Shown here piece by piece: positions 16,642-25,247 of a stretch of 64,000 nt of DNA. Each line of letters starts with the position of its first letter. The first letter of the stretch is position 1. A program made the translations under genes and the position numbers. Below the pieces are notes generated by a model. It saw only the letters and a list, made by a program, of their open reading frames with translations. It was not told where the DNA came from and did not search any database. The DNA is from Streptomyces sp. NBC_00433 (GTDB lineage: Bacteria; Actinomycetota; Actinomycetes; Streptomycetales; Streptomycetaceae). The stretch spans positions 3,104,001-3,168,000 of the forward strand of contig CP107926.1 of NCBI GenBank assembly GCA_036015235.1, written 5' to 3'.

Positions 16642-18749
16642 CCACCGTACGACCGCAGGACCCGGCCGGTCCCTGGCTGCTGCGTACCGAGCACACCGTG
16701 TACGCGGTGCGCCTGGCCGGCGAGGGCCGCTGGGCGGAACTCGCCGCGTGGGGACCGCACGGGGCCGAGACCGGTCCCTCCCCGCTGGACTGGTCCGAGC
16801 GCACGCACTTCGTCACGCCCGCCGACGCCGCTCCCGCCGAGTACATCCCCTACGGGCTGCGGCCGTTCACCGGGGCCGACCTCACCGTCCGCCGCCCCGG
16901 CGGCGAACGCGGCCTGTGGTGGACCTTCACCGGCGCGGAGTACGACGAAGGCAGCGCCCTGCGGCTGGAGTTCACCGACCGACCGACCGGGCTGCGCACC
17001 ACGCTCCGCTACGCGACGGTGCCCGGCACCGACGTGCTGCTGCGCTGGACCGAGCTGCACAACGCGGGCACCGAGCCGCTGCACCTGGAGCGCCTCGACT
17101 CGGCCGGCGTCAACGTGCCCGTCCAGGGCGGCGCCCGGCTCACCTATCTCGCCGGACAGTGGTCGCAGGAATTCGGCCGCCATCAACTCGACCTGGCACG
17201 CGGCCGGTTCGAGATGGCCTCCACCCAGGGTGCGCCGGGCCACGCCTACGCCCCCTGGCTCGCCGTGCAGGACGCCGCCGAGGCCGACGGACCCGCCTAC
17301 GGCGTCGCGCTGGAGTGGTCCGGCAACTGGCACATCACCGCGGACGCCGAACCCGGCGGCGCGGTCCGGATCAGGGCCGGCCGCGTCCCCCACGAGGGAG
17401 CGGTCGTGCTGCGGCCCGGCGGCAGCCTCGACACCCCGCGGCTGGCCTGCGCGTTCAGCCCCGAAGGACTCGACGGGCTGTCCCGCGTCTGGCACCGCTA
17501 CGAAAAGCGGCTGGCCGGCGAGCGGCTGCACCGCACCCGCAAGGTCCTCTACAACTCCTGGGAGGCCACCGGCTTCGGCGTCGAGGCCGACGCGCAGCTC
17601 GAACTCGCGGCGATCGCCGCCGAACTGGGCGTCGAACTCTTCGTCGTGGACGACGGCTGGTTCACCGGCCGCCACGACGAGAAGGGCGGCCTCGGCGACT
17701 GGCGGCCCGATCCCGCCGCCTTCCCGGCCGGCTTCGACGACTTCATCGCGAAGATCCGGGCCACCGGGCTGGACTTCGGCCTGTGGGTCGAGCCCGAGGC
17801 GGTCAGCCCGGCTTCCCGCCTGTACGCCGAACACCCGGACTGGGTCTACCGGATCGAGGGCCGCCCGGCGACCCTGGTCCGCGAGCAGCTGCTGCTCGAC
17901 CTCGGCCGCCACGACGTCCAGGAGTTCGTCATCGGCACCCTGGACCGGCTGCTCACCGGCCACGACATCAGCTACCTCAAGTGGGACATGAACCGCCCGC
18001 CCACCGAGCGCGGCCGCCCCGGCGCCGGCCCCGCGGGAGAGCTGGACCTCGACGCCGCCCACGTGGCCGGCTACCTGAGAGTCCTCGACCACCTCCGGGA
18101 CCGGCACCCCCAGGTCACCGTCGAGGGCTGCGCGGGCGGCGGCGGGCGGGTCGAACACGCCACCCTGGCCCGTACCGACGTCGTGTGGCCCAGCGACAAC
18201 ACCGCCCCGCTGGACCGGCTCGCGATCCAGTACGGCTATCTGCACGCCCACGCCCCGCACACCATGAGCAGCTGGGTCACCGACGCCCCCGGTGTCTTCG
18301 ACCCGCGGCCCCGCTCGCTCGCCTTCCGCTTCGTGCTCGCCGCGGCCGGCGTCCTCGGCATCGGCGCGGACCTGCGGCACTGGACCGCCGAGCAGCGCGC
18401 CGAGGCCGCCGGCTGGGTCTCCCGGTACAAGCAGGAGCGCGACGTGATCCACCACGGCGAGGCCCGCCTGCTGGGCACGCCCGCCGACGCGTGCTGCGCG
18501 GTGCAGTACGACGCCCCCGGCGGCGACCGCACCGTCGTCGCCGCCTGGAGCACCGGCCGCCTCGACGGCGCGCCTCTCGTCCCGGGCCGTGCCGTACGGC
18601 TGCGGCTGCGCGGCCTCGACCCCGGTGCCCGCTACCGGGACACTGCGACCGGCACCGAATACAGCGGCGCGCACCTGCTCCACTACGGCCTGCCGCTGGC
18701 CTGGACCGCCGACCACGACGCCGAACTGGTCACCCTGGTACGGCAGTGA
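16638..18749 (+). CDS. GH36 alpha-galactosidase (cytoplasmic)
   Basis: The 703-residue enzyme hydrolyses alpha-galactosides after uptake. It shows the GH36 layout: N-terminal beta-supersandwich (about 1-310), TIM barrel (WEATGFG..., VDDGWFTGRHDEKGGLGDWR) and a C-terminal beta domain. The nucleophile is Asp450 in YLKWDMNR and the acid/base Asp520 in VVWPSDNT; EGCAGGGGR lies between them. There is no signal peptide, unlike the GH27 enzyme, so one acts outside and one inside the cell. GTG 16638 overlaps the permease stop. The gene belongs to the importer operon. Confidence 0.93.
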   Translation: MTTVRPQDPAGPWLLRTEHTVYAVRLAGEGRWAELAAWGPHGAETGPSPLDWSERTHFVTPADAAPAEYIPYGLRPFTGADLTVRRPGGERGLWWTFTGAEYDEGSALRLEFTDRPTGLRTTLRYATVPGTDVLLRWTELHNAGTEPLHLERLDSAGVNVPVQGGARLTYLAGQWSQEFGRHQLDLARGRFEMASTQGAPGHAYAPWLAVQDAAEADGPAYGVALEWSGNWHITADAEPGGAVRIRAGRVPHEGAVVLRPGGSLDTPRLACAFSPEGLDGLSRVWHRYEKRLAGERLHRTRKVLYNSWEATGFGVEADAQLELAAIAAELGVELFVVDDGWFTGRHDEKGGLGDWRPDPAAFPAGFDDFIAKIRATGLDFGLWVEPEAVSPASRLYAEHPDWVYRIEGRPATLVREQLLLDLGRHDVQEFVIGTLDRLLTGHDISYLKWDMNRPPTERGRPGAGPAGELDLDAAHVAGYLRVLDHLRDRHPQVTVEGCAGGGGRVEHATLARTDVVWPSDNTAPLDRLAIQYGYLHAHAPHTMSSWVTDAPGVFDPRPRSLAFRFVLAAAGVLGIGADLRHWTAEQRAEAAGWVSRYKQERDVIHHGEARLLGTPADACCAVQYDAPGGDRTVVAAWSTGRLDGAPLVPGRAVRLRLRGLDPGARYRDTATGTEYSGAHLLHYGLPLAWTADHDAELVTLVRQ

Positions 18750-18837
18750 ACCCGCCGGGCACGGCGGCCCCCGACCCCGCACGCCGCCCGTCACCGCCGT
18801 CGCCGACACACCCGAACGCAGAGGAGCCGACCGTCCC

Positions 18838-19599
18838 ATGAATGTCACCGCAGCCCGATTCGCCGGACAGGTGGCCGTCGTCACCGGCGCGGCCGCCGGT
18901 ATCGGCGCCGCCACCGCCCGCCGCCTCGCGGCCGAGGGCGCCAGGGTGGTCCTCGCGGACATCGCCGCGGACGCGGGACAGGACGTCGCCGCCGACATCC
19001 GCGAGCGGGGCGGCGCCGCGCAGTTCGTGCCGGCGGACGTCTCCTCGCCGGAGGACTGGGACCGCCTCGTCACCGCCGCCCACGCCTTCGGACCGGTGGA
19101 CGTCCTGGTCAGCAACGCCTTCACCGTCGACGTCTCCCCCGCCCACGAGACGAGCCTCGCTTCCTGGGAGCGGCAGCTGGCGGTCAACCTCACCGGCGGC
19201 TTCCTCGGCGTCAGAGCGCTGCTGCCCGACCTGCGGGAGCGCCGCGGCGCCGTCGTGCTGATCTCCTCCGTGCACGCGCACAAGGGCATCCCCGGCCACC
19301 CCGCCTACGCCGCCGCCAAGGGCGCGCTGCTGTCGCTGTCCGGCCAGCTCGCCGTGGAGTACGGCCCCGAGGTACGCGTCAACGCCGTGCTCCCCGGCCC
19401 CATCCTCACCGCCGCCTGGGACCGCGTGTCGCAGCGGGACCGGGACAGGAGCGTCGCCGAGACAGCCGCAGGCCGTTTCGGCTCGCCCGAGGAGGCGGCC
19501 GCCGCGATCGCCTTCCTTGCCTCGCCCGAAGCGTCGTACATCACCGGATCGAGCTTGCTGGTGGACGGTGGCTGGAGCGTCGTCAAGGGCTCCGCCTGA
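18838..19599 (+). CDS. short-chain dehydrogenase/reductase, candidate sugar (galactose) dehydrogenase
   Basis: This is a classical SDR of 253 residues. It has the NAD(P)-binding TGAAAGIGAA near 16-25, the acidic end of strand 2 (VLADI) favouring NAD, ISSVHAHKG with the catalytic Ser, Tyr157-x3-Lys161 (YAAAK), and the SSLLVDGGW tail. In this cluster the missing step is oxidation of D-galactose to galactonolactone, so it is the best candidate for that dehydrogenase. Related SDRs oxidise other sugars, so the substrate is inferred only from context. GAGGAG lies 11 nt before ATG 18838; 88 nt separate it from the GH36 gene. Confidence 0.85.
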   Translation: MNVTAARFAGQVAVVTGAAAGIGAATARRLAAEGARVVLADIAADAGQDVAADIRERGGAAQFVPADVSSPEDWDRLVTAAHAFGPVDVLVSNAFTVDVSPAHETSLASWERQLAVNLTGGFLGVRALLPDLRERRGAVVLISSVHAHKGIPGHPAYAAAKGALLSLSGQLAVEYGPEVRVNAVLPGPILTAAWDRVSQRDRDRSVAETAAGRFGSPEEAAAAIAFLASPEASYITGSSLLVDGGWSVVKGSA

Positions 19600-19647
19600 C
19601 CGTGCCCCGCCCGACCGACACGCCACCCTGGAGAAAGGCAGAACGAC

Positions 19648-20382
19648 ATGACGCCATACGCGCGCCGCGGAGTGCACGGCCAGACCGTAGAGGTGCTCGC
19701 GCGCCGGGTGCTCAGCGGTGAGATCCCGGAGGGCGCGACACTCGATCTCGTGGCGTTGCAGGGCGAGTTGGACGTCAGTCTGACCGCCCTGCGCGAGTCC
19801 CTGAAGGTCCTCGCGGCCAAGGGCATGGTCGACGCGCGGCAGAAGCGCGGCACCTTCGTCCGCGCCCGCGCCGACTGGAACCTGCTCGACGCGGACGTGC
19901 TGCGCTGGCAGTTCGCCGGCGGCACCGCGGCCGGCGCCGACCTGTCGCTGCTGCGCAACCTCGGCGAGGTCCGCGGCATCGTCGAGCCTGCCGCGATCCG
20001 GCTCGCCGCCGTACGCCGCACCGACGACGACCTGGCCGCCCTCGACGCGGCACTCGCCGCGATGGCCCACCAGGACGGCGGTGCGGCCCACGCCGTCGAG
20101 GCCGACCTGGCCTTCCACCGCGCCCTGCTCGCCGCCACCCACAACGAACTGCTCGAACGCATGGAGATGGTCATCGAATCCGGACTCGCCCGCCGCGACG
20201 AGATCGTCCACAGCTCACCGCACGGCACGGACCCGGTGCCCAGCCACCGCGCCGTCCTCGACGCGGTGCGCGACCGGGACCCGGACGCCGCGGAGGCCGC
20301 CATGAGAGCCCTGCTGGACCAGGCGGTACGCGACCTGGACCTGGTGCACGGCGCCGACTCCGGGGCGGAGGACGCCCGGTGA
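19648..20382 (+). CDS. GntR-family (FadR subfamily) transcriptional regulator
   Basis: The 244-residue DNA-binding protein has a winged HTH (about 8-70; ALQGELDVSLTALRESLKVL) and an FCD ligand-binding domain (about 90-230; RNLGEVRGIVEPAAIRLAA, DLAFHRALLAATHNELL), whose Asp/His residues usually bind metal and a carboxylate sugar acid. It sits in the galactonate operon and overlaps the dehydratase gene by 4 nt, as DgoR does in other bacteria. It is therefore likely to repress the cluster until galactonate or KDGal appears. The ATTRGTAAT elements before the GH27 and importer genes are candidate targets. Confidence 0.92.
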   Translation: MTPYARRGVHGQTVEVLARRVLSGEIPEGATLDLVALQGELDVSLTALRESLKVLAAKGMVDARQKRGTFVRARADWNLLDADVLRWQFAGGTAAGADLSLLRNLGEVRGIVEPAAIRLAAVRRTDDDLAALDAALAAMAHQDGGAAHAVEADLAFHRALLAATHNELLERMEMVIESGLARRDEIVHSSPHGTDPVPSHRAVLDAVRDRDPDAAEAAMRALLDQAVRDLDLVHGADSGAEDAR

Positions 20383-21524
20383 AGATCGTTCGTGTCGAGA
20401 CCTTCCTCGTGGCACCCCGCTGGCTGTTCTGCCGGGTCGAGACCGACGAGGGACTGGTCGGCTGGGGCGAGCCCGTGGTCGAGGGCCGCGCCGAGGTGGT
20501 GCGCGCCGCCGTCGACGTCCTCGCCGAACAGCTCATCGGCCGGGACCCGTTGCGCATCCAGGACCACTGGCAGGTGCTCACCAAGGGTGGCTTCTACCGC
20601 GGCGGCCCGGTGCTCTCCAGCGCCGTCGCCGGGCTCGACCACGCGCTGTGGGACATCGCGGGCAAGGCCTACGGCGCCCCCGTGCACGCGCTGCTCGGCG
20701 GCGCGGTCCGGGACACGGTCCGTGTCTACGCCTGGGTCGGGGGCGACGAACCGGCCCGGCTCACCGACGAGATCAACGCCCAGATCGACGCCGGCTTCAC
20801 CGCGGTCAAGATGAACGCAGCGGGCCGCACCGACCCCCTCACCACCCCGGCGGGCACCGCCGCCGTCGTGGAGCGGGTGGCCGCCGCCCGCGAGGTGCTC
20901 GGCCCGCACCGCGATGTCGCCGTCGACTTCCACGGCCGCTTCACCCCGGCCGGCGCCCGGCGGGTCCTGCACGAGATCGCCCCGCTGCACCCGCTGTTCG
21001 TCGAGGAGCCGCTGCTGCCGGAACACGGCCACCTCACGGCGTCGCTGGCCGCGTCCACGCCCGTTCCGCTCGCCACCGGCGAACGGCTCTACGGCCGGGC
21101 CGAGTTCCTGCCCGTCCTCAGCGCCGGCATAGCCGTCGCCCAGCCCGACCTCTCGCACGCCGGCGGCATCACCGAGGTGACGCGGATCGCCGCGCTCGCC
21201 GAGACCTTCGGCGCGCAACTGGCGCCGCACTGCCCGCTCGGCCCCATCTCGCTCGCCGCCAGCCTCCAAGTCGCCTTCTGCACACCGAACTTCCTCATCC
21301 AGGAGCAGAGCCTCGGCATCCACTACAACAAGGACGCCGACTTGCTGTCCTACCTCGTCGACACCGAGCCCTTCCGCTTCACCGACGGCCACGCCCGGCG
21401 CACCACCCTGCCGGGACTCGGCGTCACCGTCGACGAGAACGCGGTCCGAGCCGCCGACCGCACCGGGCACGCCTGGCGCAACCCCGTATGGCGCCACGCC
21501 GACGGGTCGTTCGCCGAATGGTGA
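20379..21524 (+). CDS. dgoD: D-galactonate dehydratase (enolase/mandelate racemase superfamily)
   Basis: This 381-residue enolase-superfamily enzyme is predicted to dehydrate D-galactonate to 2-dehydro-3-deoxy-D-galactonate. Family features include MKIVRVETFLVAPRW at the start, GLDHALWDIAGKAYGAPVHALLGG, and metal ligands in VAVDFHGRF, FVEEPLLPEH and ATGERLYGR. Catalytic His lies in LAPHCPLGPISLAAS. Length and the C-terminal GLGVTVDENAVRAA match DgoD. GTG 20379 overlaps the regulator stop. Nearby aldolase and kinase genes support the substrate; an arabinonate or fuconate dehydratase is less likely. Confidence 0.9.
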   Translation: MKIVRVETFLVAPRWLFCRVETDEGLVGWGEPVVEGRAEVVRAAVDVLAEQLIGRDPLRIQDHWQVLTKGGFYRGGPVLSSAVAGLDHALWDIAGKAYGAPVHALLGGAVRDTVRVYAWVGGDEPARLTDEINAQIDAGFTAVKMNAAGRTDPLTTPAGTAAVVERVAAAREVLGPHRDVAVDFHGRFTPAGARRVLHEIAPLHPLFVEEPLLPEHGHLTASLAASTPVPLATGERLYGRAEFLPVLSAGIAVAQPDLSHAGGITEVTRIAALAETFGAQLAPHCPLGPISLAASLQVAFCTPNFLIQEQSLGIHYNKDADLLSYLVDTEPFRFTDGHARRTTLPGLGVTVDENAVRAADRTGHAWRNPVWRHADGSFAEW

Positions 21525-22375
21525 CCGGGGCGCCGGTCCTGCGGGTGGCCACCGACCCCGCGCACGGCGGGCGTTGGACCTCGCTGTCGTCCGGGGCGAG
21601 GGAGTGGCTCTGGCACCGCGACGAGCCGCGCCGCCCCCGGGTACGGCCGGGTGACGCCTTCGCCGACGCGGGCGGTCTTGAGGAGTGCGTCCCCACGGTG
21701 CGCGGCCGCCCGGACCACGGCGACGCCTGGTCCCGGCCATGGACGCGGGACGGCGACACCGCGTCGGTGCGGTGCCCCGACTTCCACCTCACCCGTACCG
21801 TCACGGCGGCGGACGGCGGTGTCGTCGCCGACTACTGCCTGCGGGCCGAACCGGGCTACCGCTTCCTGTGGGCGGCCCACGCCCTGCTCGACGTCTCCGA
21901 GCACGGGCGGATCGCCCTCAGCGAGGGTGCGCCGGGGCGGCTCTACCGCGACGGCGGCTCCGACTGGGAGGCGTTCGCCTGGCCCCGGGTGGGGGCCTCC
22001 GGCACCGTCGCCGCCGCGCACCGCCCCGGGACGTCCGCGGTGTCCCCGGCCCCGGTGGCGCCGGACGTCCGCTTCGATCTGCTCGGCCCTGACGACGGCA
22101 CGGCGCTGGGGGCGATCGTCGACACCACGCGGGCGACCGTCCACGACGGCCCCGACGGGCTGGAGTTCGCCCTCGAAGCGCCGGGCCAGCCGGTCTCCGT
22201 CGCCGTGTGGCGCAACCTCCGGGGCTTCCCGGCGGACGCACCGTACCGCTCGATCGGCGTCGAGCCGATGCTCGGCCGGGTCTTCGACCTGGCCGCGTCG
22301 GGGGAACGGGACGCCGCGCGCGTTCCCGCTTCGGGCGAGGTCCGCTGGCGGCTGGTGGTCACGGCGTGTCCGTGA
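21518..22375 (+). CDS. aldose 1-epimerase-like (galactose mutarotase-fold) protein
   Basis: The 285-residue, mostly beta-strand protein resembles the galactose mutarotase/DUF4432-like superfamily (VATDPAHGGRWTSLSSGAREWLW, FADAGGLEECVPTV, PYRSIGVEPMLGR). The HAL...DVSEHG and E-P-M-L-G segments would line the sugar site. In this operon it may interconvert galactose anomers before oxidation; it might also act on a lactone, since no separate galactonolactonase is present. ATG 21518 and GTG 21521 are adjacent in-frame starts; the latter forms GTGA with the dehydratase stop. Confidence 0.72.
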   Translation: MVTGAPVLRVATDPAHGGRWTSLSSGAREWLWHRDEPRRPRVRPGDAFADAGGLEECVPTVRGRPDHGDAWSRPWTRDGDTASVRCPDFHLTRTVTAADGGVVADYCLRAEPGYRFLWAAHALLDVSEHGRIALSEGAPGRLYRDGGSDWEAFAWPRVGASGTVAAAHRPGTSAVSPAPVAPDVRFDLLGPDDGTALGAIVDTTRATVHDGPDGLEFALEAPGQPVSVAVWRNLRGFPADAPYRSIGVEPMLGRVFDLAASGERDAARVPASGEVRWRLVVTACP

Positions 22376-22481
22376 CGCGCCTTCCTCCCCCGGCCCGGCC
22401 GCGCGCCGGATCCGCCCGTCCCGCCCCGCCCGTCTCCCGCCGGGCCAACCGCCCGGCTCAGCAGAGGAAAGGAGCCCGCAC

Positions 22482-23135
22482 GTGGACCTACTGACCGCGC
22501 TGCGCACCCACCGGCTCGTCGCGATCGTCCGCGGCACCGACCCCGAAGCCGCCCACCGGGCGGTGATGGCCCTGACGGAGGAGGGCGTGGCCCTGGTGGA
22601 GATATCGCTCAGCGGCAAGGGGGCGCTCGACGTCATCGCCCGGAGCCGCGCCGCCCTCGGGCCCGCCGCTCCGCTCGGTGCGGGCACGGTGCTCACCGCC
22701 GACGACGCCCGCGCCGCCCAGGCCGCCGGAGCCGACTTCGCGGTCACCCCCGGGCTCGGCGAAGGGGTCACCACCGCCCGCGAGTTGGGCATGCCGGTAC
22801 TCGCCGGGGTGATGACGCCCACCGACATCGTGACCGCCCGCCGGATGGGTGCCGAAGCGCTGAAGATATTCCCCGCGGAGCAGGCCGGCGGCCCCGGCTA
22901 CCTCCGCGCCCTGCGCGGTCCTTTCCCCGACCTCGCCTTCGTCCCGGTCGGCGGTGTGGACGCCCCCGCCGCCCGGTCCTACCTCGCCGCCGGTGCCACC
23001 GCCGTCGGCGTCGGATCCCCCCTGCTCGGGGACGCGGCCGACGGCGGCAGCCTGGACGCGCTACGGGTCAGGGCCCGCGCGTTCCTGGCGGCGGTAGCGG
23101 TACGGGACGCCGGCCGGGGACGGGGGGACCGGTGA
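22482..23135 (+). CDS. dgoA: 2-dehydro-3-deoxy-6-phosphogalactonate aldolase (KDPG/KDPGal aldolase family)
   Basis: This 217-residue class I aldolase is predicted to cleave KDPGal to pyruvate and glyceraldehyde 3-phosphate. The KDPG family is clear from VAIVRG near residue 10, LGAGTVLTADDA, DFAVTPGL, the Schiff-base Lys128 in EALKIFPAE, and the phosphate-binding FVPVGGV and GATAVGVGSPL. KDPG and KDPGal aldolases look alike; the galactose specificity comes from gene context. GTG 22482 has a strong AGGAAAGGAG 7 nt upstream. It lies 106 nt after the mutarotase-like gene in the same direction. Confidence 0.9.
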   Translation: MDLLTALRTHRLVAIVRGTDPEAAHRAVMALTEEGVALVEISLSGKGALDVIARSRAALGPAAPLGAGTVLTADDARAAQAAGADFAVTPGLGEGVTTARELGMPVLAGVMTPTDIVTARRMGAEALKIFPAEQAGGPGYLRALRGPFPDLAFVPVGGVDAPAARSYLAAGATAVGVGSPLLGDAADGGSLDALRVRARAFLAAVAVRDAGRGRGDR

Positions 23136-23262
23136 AGGCCCGGCCCGTGACGCGGCCCGCAGCGGCGAGCACTGTGGCGGGGCCCCCGCGAAACGGCCGA
23201 GCACGCGCTGCGTCCGCCCGCCGCGGACACCGCGGCACGTCCGGTCCGCGGCGGGCCGCACG

Positions 23263-24249
23263 GTGATCCCCCTCGCCGAAGGCCCGATCGTCTGCGTCGG
23301 CGAGACCATGGCCGCGCTCGTCCCCGAGCCCGTGGGCCCGCTCGTGGCGGCGGCGGGACTGCGGGTCGCCGCGGCCGGCGCGGAGTCGAACGTGGCGATG
23401 TACCTCGCCGACCACGGCACAGCCGTGCGCTGGGTGTCGGCACTCGGTGACGACCCCTTCGGGCAGCGGGTGCTGGCCGAAGTGGCAGCGCCCGGGGTCG
23501 ACACGACCGGCGTGCGCGTCGACCCGACCCGGCCGACCGGACTGCTGGTCAAGGACCCCGGGAAAGCCGGGACCCGCGTCCACTACTACCGCAGGGGCTC
23601 GGCCGCCTCGGCGCTCGGGCCAGGCCTGCTGGGCAGCGCCGCCGTACGGGACGCGGCGCTGCTGCACCTGACCGGCATCACCGCCGCCCTGTCACCGTCC
23701 TGCCTGGCACTGGTCGAGGAGGCCCTGCGCGGTCCCCTTCCGGTCAGCTTCGACGTCAACCACCGTCCCGCGCTGTGGACGGACGGCTCCGCCCCCGACC
23801 TGCTGGGAGCCCTCGCCGACCGCGCCGACCTGGTCTTCGTCGGCCTCGACGAGGCCCAGGCGCTGTGGGGCGACCGGATCGGCACGCCGGACGACGTACG
23901 GAGCCTCCTGCCCGGCCCGCGCCTGCTCGTGGTCAAGGACGGCGCGCACGCGGCGACCGCCTTCGACGGAGCCGTCGCGCACACGGTGACAGCCCTGCGG
24001 ACCGAGGTGGTCGAACCCGTCGGCGCGGGCGACGCCTTCGCCGCCGGCTTCCTGGCCGGACTGCGCCGGCGCGAGACGCTCCCGCGAGCCCTGCGGCTGG
24101 CCCACCTCACCGCGGGCGCCGCCCTGCGGGTGCCCGGCGACCACGGCGTGCTGCCGCCGGCGGACCGGATCGCCTCACTGCTGGCCGCCTCGGCGGAGGA
24201 GTGGCGCCAACTCGGCCCGGCAGGGCGGCTGGACGCCGGGTGCGCCTGA
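23263..24249 (+). CDS. 2-dehydro-3-deoxygalactonate/gluconate kinase (PfkB family)
   Basis: The 328-residue ribokinase-fold enzyme is predicted to phosphorylate KDGal at O6 before aldol cleavage. It has the PfkB start (IVCVGETMAALVPE), the substrate-contact region GAESNVAMYLADHG and YYRRGSAASAL, DVNHRPALW, and the catalytic Asp257 in GAGDAFAAGFLAG. This sequence family corresponds to KdgK rather than to E. coli DgoK, so no galactose-specific symbol is given. The start is GTG 23263, 127 nt after the aldolase. It completes the dehydratase-kinase-aldolase set. Confidence 0.88.
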   Translation: MIPLAEGPIVCVGETMAALVPEPVGPLVAAAGLRVAAAGAESNVAMYLADHGTAVRWVSALGDDPFGQRVLAEVAAPGVDTTGVRVDPTRPTGLLVKDPGKAGTRVHYYRRGSAASALGPGLLGSAAVRDAALLHLTGITAALSPSCLALVEEALRGPLPVSFDVNHRPALWTDGSAPDLLGALADRADLVFVGLDEAQALWGDRIGTPDDVRSLLPGPRLLVVKDGAHAATAFDGAVAHTVTALRTEVVEPVGAGDAFAAGFLAGLRRRETLPRALRLAHLTAGAALRVPGDHGVLPPADRIASLLAASAEEWRQLGPAGRLDAGCA

Positions 24250-24560
24250 AATCCGCCTCCCTGCGGAGATGTCTGACGCTTTACCACCTGAAGCGCGGCG
24301 ATGCGCGCATACCGCGGGTGTACCCCTTCGACGGCGGCGTCGTCCTCACTCGCCAGAAGGGGACCGCCGCCTGCCCGCGGAACGGCCTCCGCGTCGTGGA
24401 GTACACCGCGTCCGTCCCGCTCGGCCAGGGCGGGGCCACCGCGACCGCCGCCCGTCTCCGGCTCGGCCTCGCCGACGGCACGACGCTCTTCTCCACGGGC
24501 GCCGCCCTCCCGAAGGACCAGATCGCCCGCACCGCGATCGCGGGCGGCGCACGGACCTGA
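24240..24560 (+). CDS. hypothetical protein
   Basis: This frame of 106 residues overlaps the kinase end. I do not recognise it. The C-terminal half is protein-like (GLRVVEYTASVPLGQGGATA, then TAARLRLGLADGTTLFSTG), while the first 40 residues are basic and less convincing. GTG 24240 has no RBS. It may be the remnant of a larger gene or a spurious frame. Confidence 0.3.
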   Translation: MRLKSASLRRCLTLYHLKRGDARIPRVYPFDGGVVLTRQKGTAACPRNGLRVVEYTASVPLGQGGATATAARLRLGLADGTTLFSTGAALPKDQIARTAIAGGART

Positions 24561-24692
24561 CCGGTCGCGTCACCGGGATCTCCCCCTGGGCGGTCCGTCC
24601 GACCGCTGGTGCTCCGGCTACCGCCGCCACGGTGTTCAGCCGACGTGGCCGGAGAGGCGTAAGACATCGCGTTGTGGCGGACATTGCTGAGT

Positions 24693-25247
24693 ATGGACGC
24701 GGATGACCGGAGTGCGGAGATGGAACGACTGTTCCGGCAGTCCTTCCGCCGGGTGATGGCGTACTGCCTGCGCCGGACCAGCGAGTCGGCAGCGCATGAC
24801 GTGGTGGCCGAGGTGTACGCGGTGGCCTGGCGGCGACGACGCCAACTGCCCTCGGACGAGGAGGAGGCGGTGTTGTGGCTGCTGGGCACCGCCCGCCGGG
24901 TGCTGGCCAACCAGGCCCGAACCCAGAGCCGTTGGGCCCGGCTGCTGCTGCGAGCCGCTGAGCGGACTGATCCCCCCGAGCCACCGCGCACCGAGAGCCA
25001 CCACTTGCAGGACGGCGCCGACCTCCTCGCGGCGGCCCTTGCGCGGTCGTCAGCCGCTGATCGGGAACTGCTGCGCCTGGCCTACTGGGACGACCTGTCC
25101 CGCCAGGACATCGCCGCGGTGCTCGGCATCTCCGTCGGCGCCGTCGACACCCGCCTGCACCGGGCCAGAGCACGCCTGCGCGCGCGTCTTCAGGCAGCGA
25201 GCCAACACAGCGATCGGACAGAGGAAAAGAACCATGCTGAGCGATGA
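24693..25247 (+). CDS. ECF-type RNA polymerase sigma factor
   Basis: The 184-residue sigma-70 family protein has region 2 (about 8-75; EMERLFRQSFRRVMAYCLRR, DVVAEVYAVAWRRRRQLP) and region 4 (about 110-165; SSAADRELLRLAYWDDLSRQ, DIAAVLGISVGAVDTRLHRA). The W...R region 2 motif and the region 4 HTH are both intact. ATG 24693 is used; a TTG start at 24672 and ATG 24720 are also in frame. The 3' end overlaps the next gene by 14 nt, and that gene encodes a one-TM protein of the kind that often controls such a sigma factor. Confidence 0.9.
   Translation: MDADDRSAEMERLFRQSFRRVMAYCLRRTSESAAHDVVAEVYAVAWRRRRQLPSDEEEAVLWLLGTARRVLANQARTQSRWARLLLRAAERTDPPEPPRTESHHLQDGADLLAAALARSSAADRELLRLAYWDDLSRQDIAAVLGISVGAVDTRLHRARARLRARLQAASQHSDRTEEKNHAER

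Noticed and set aside
16359..19289. 976-residue minus-strand frame
   Set aside because: High GC third positions leave the antisense frame open across several clear plus-strand genes.
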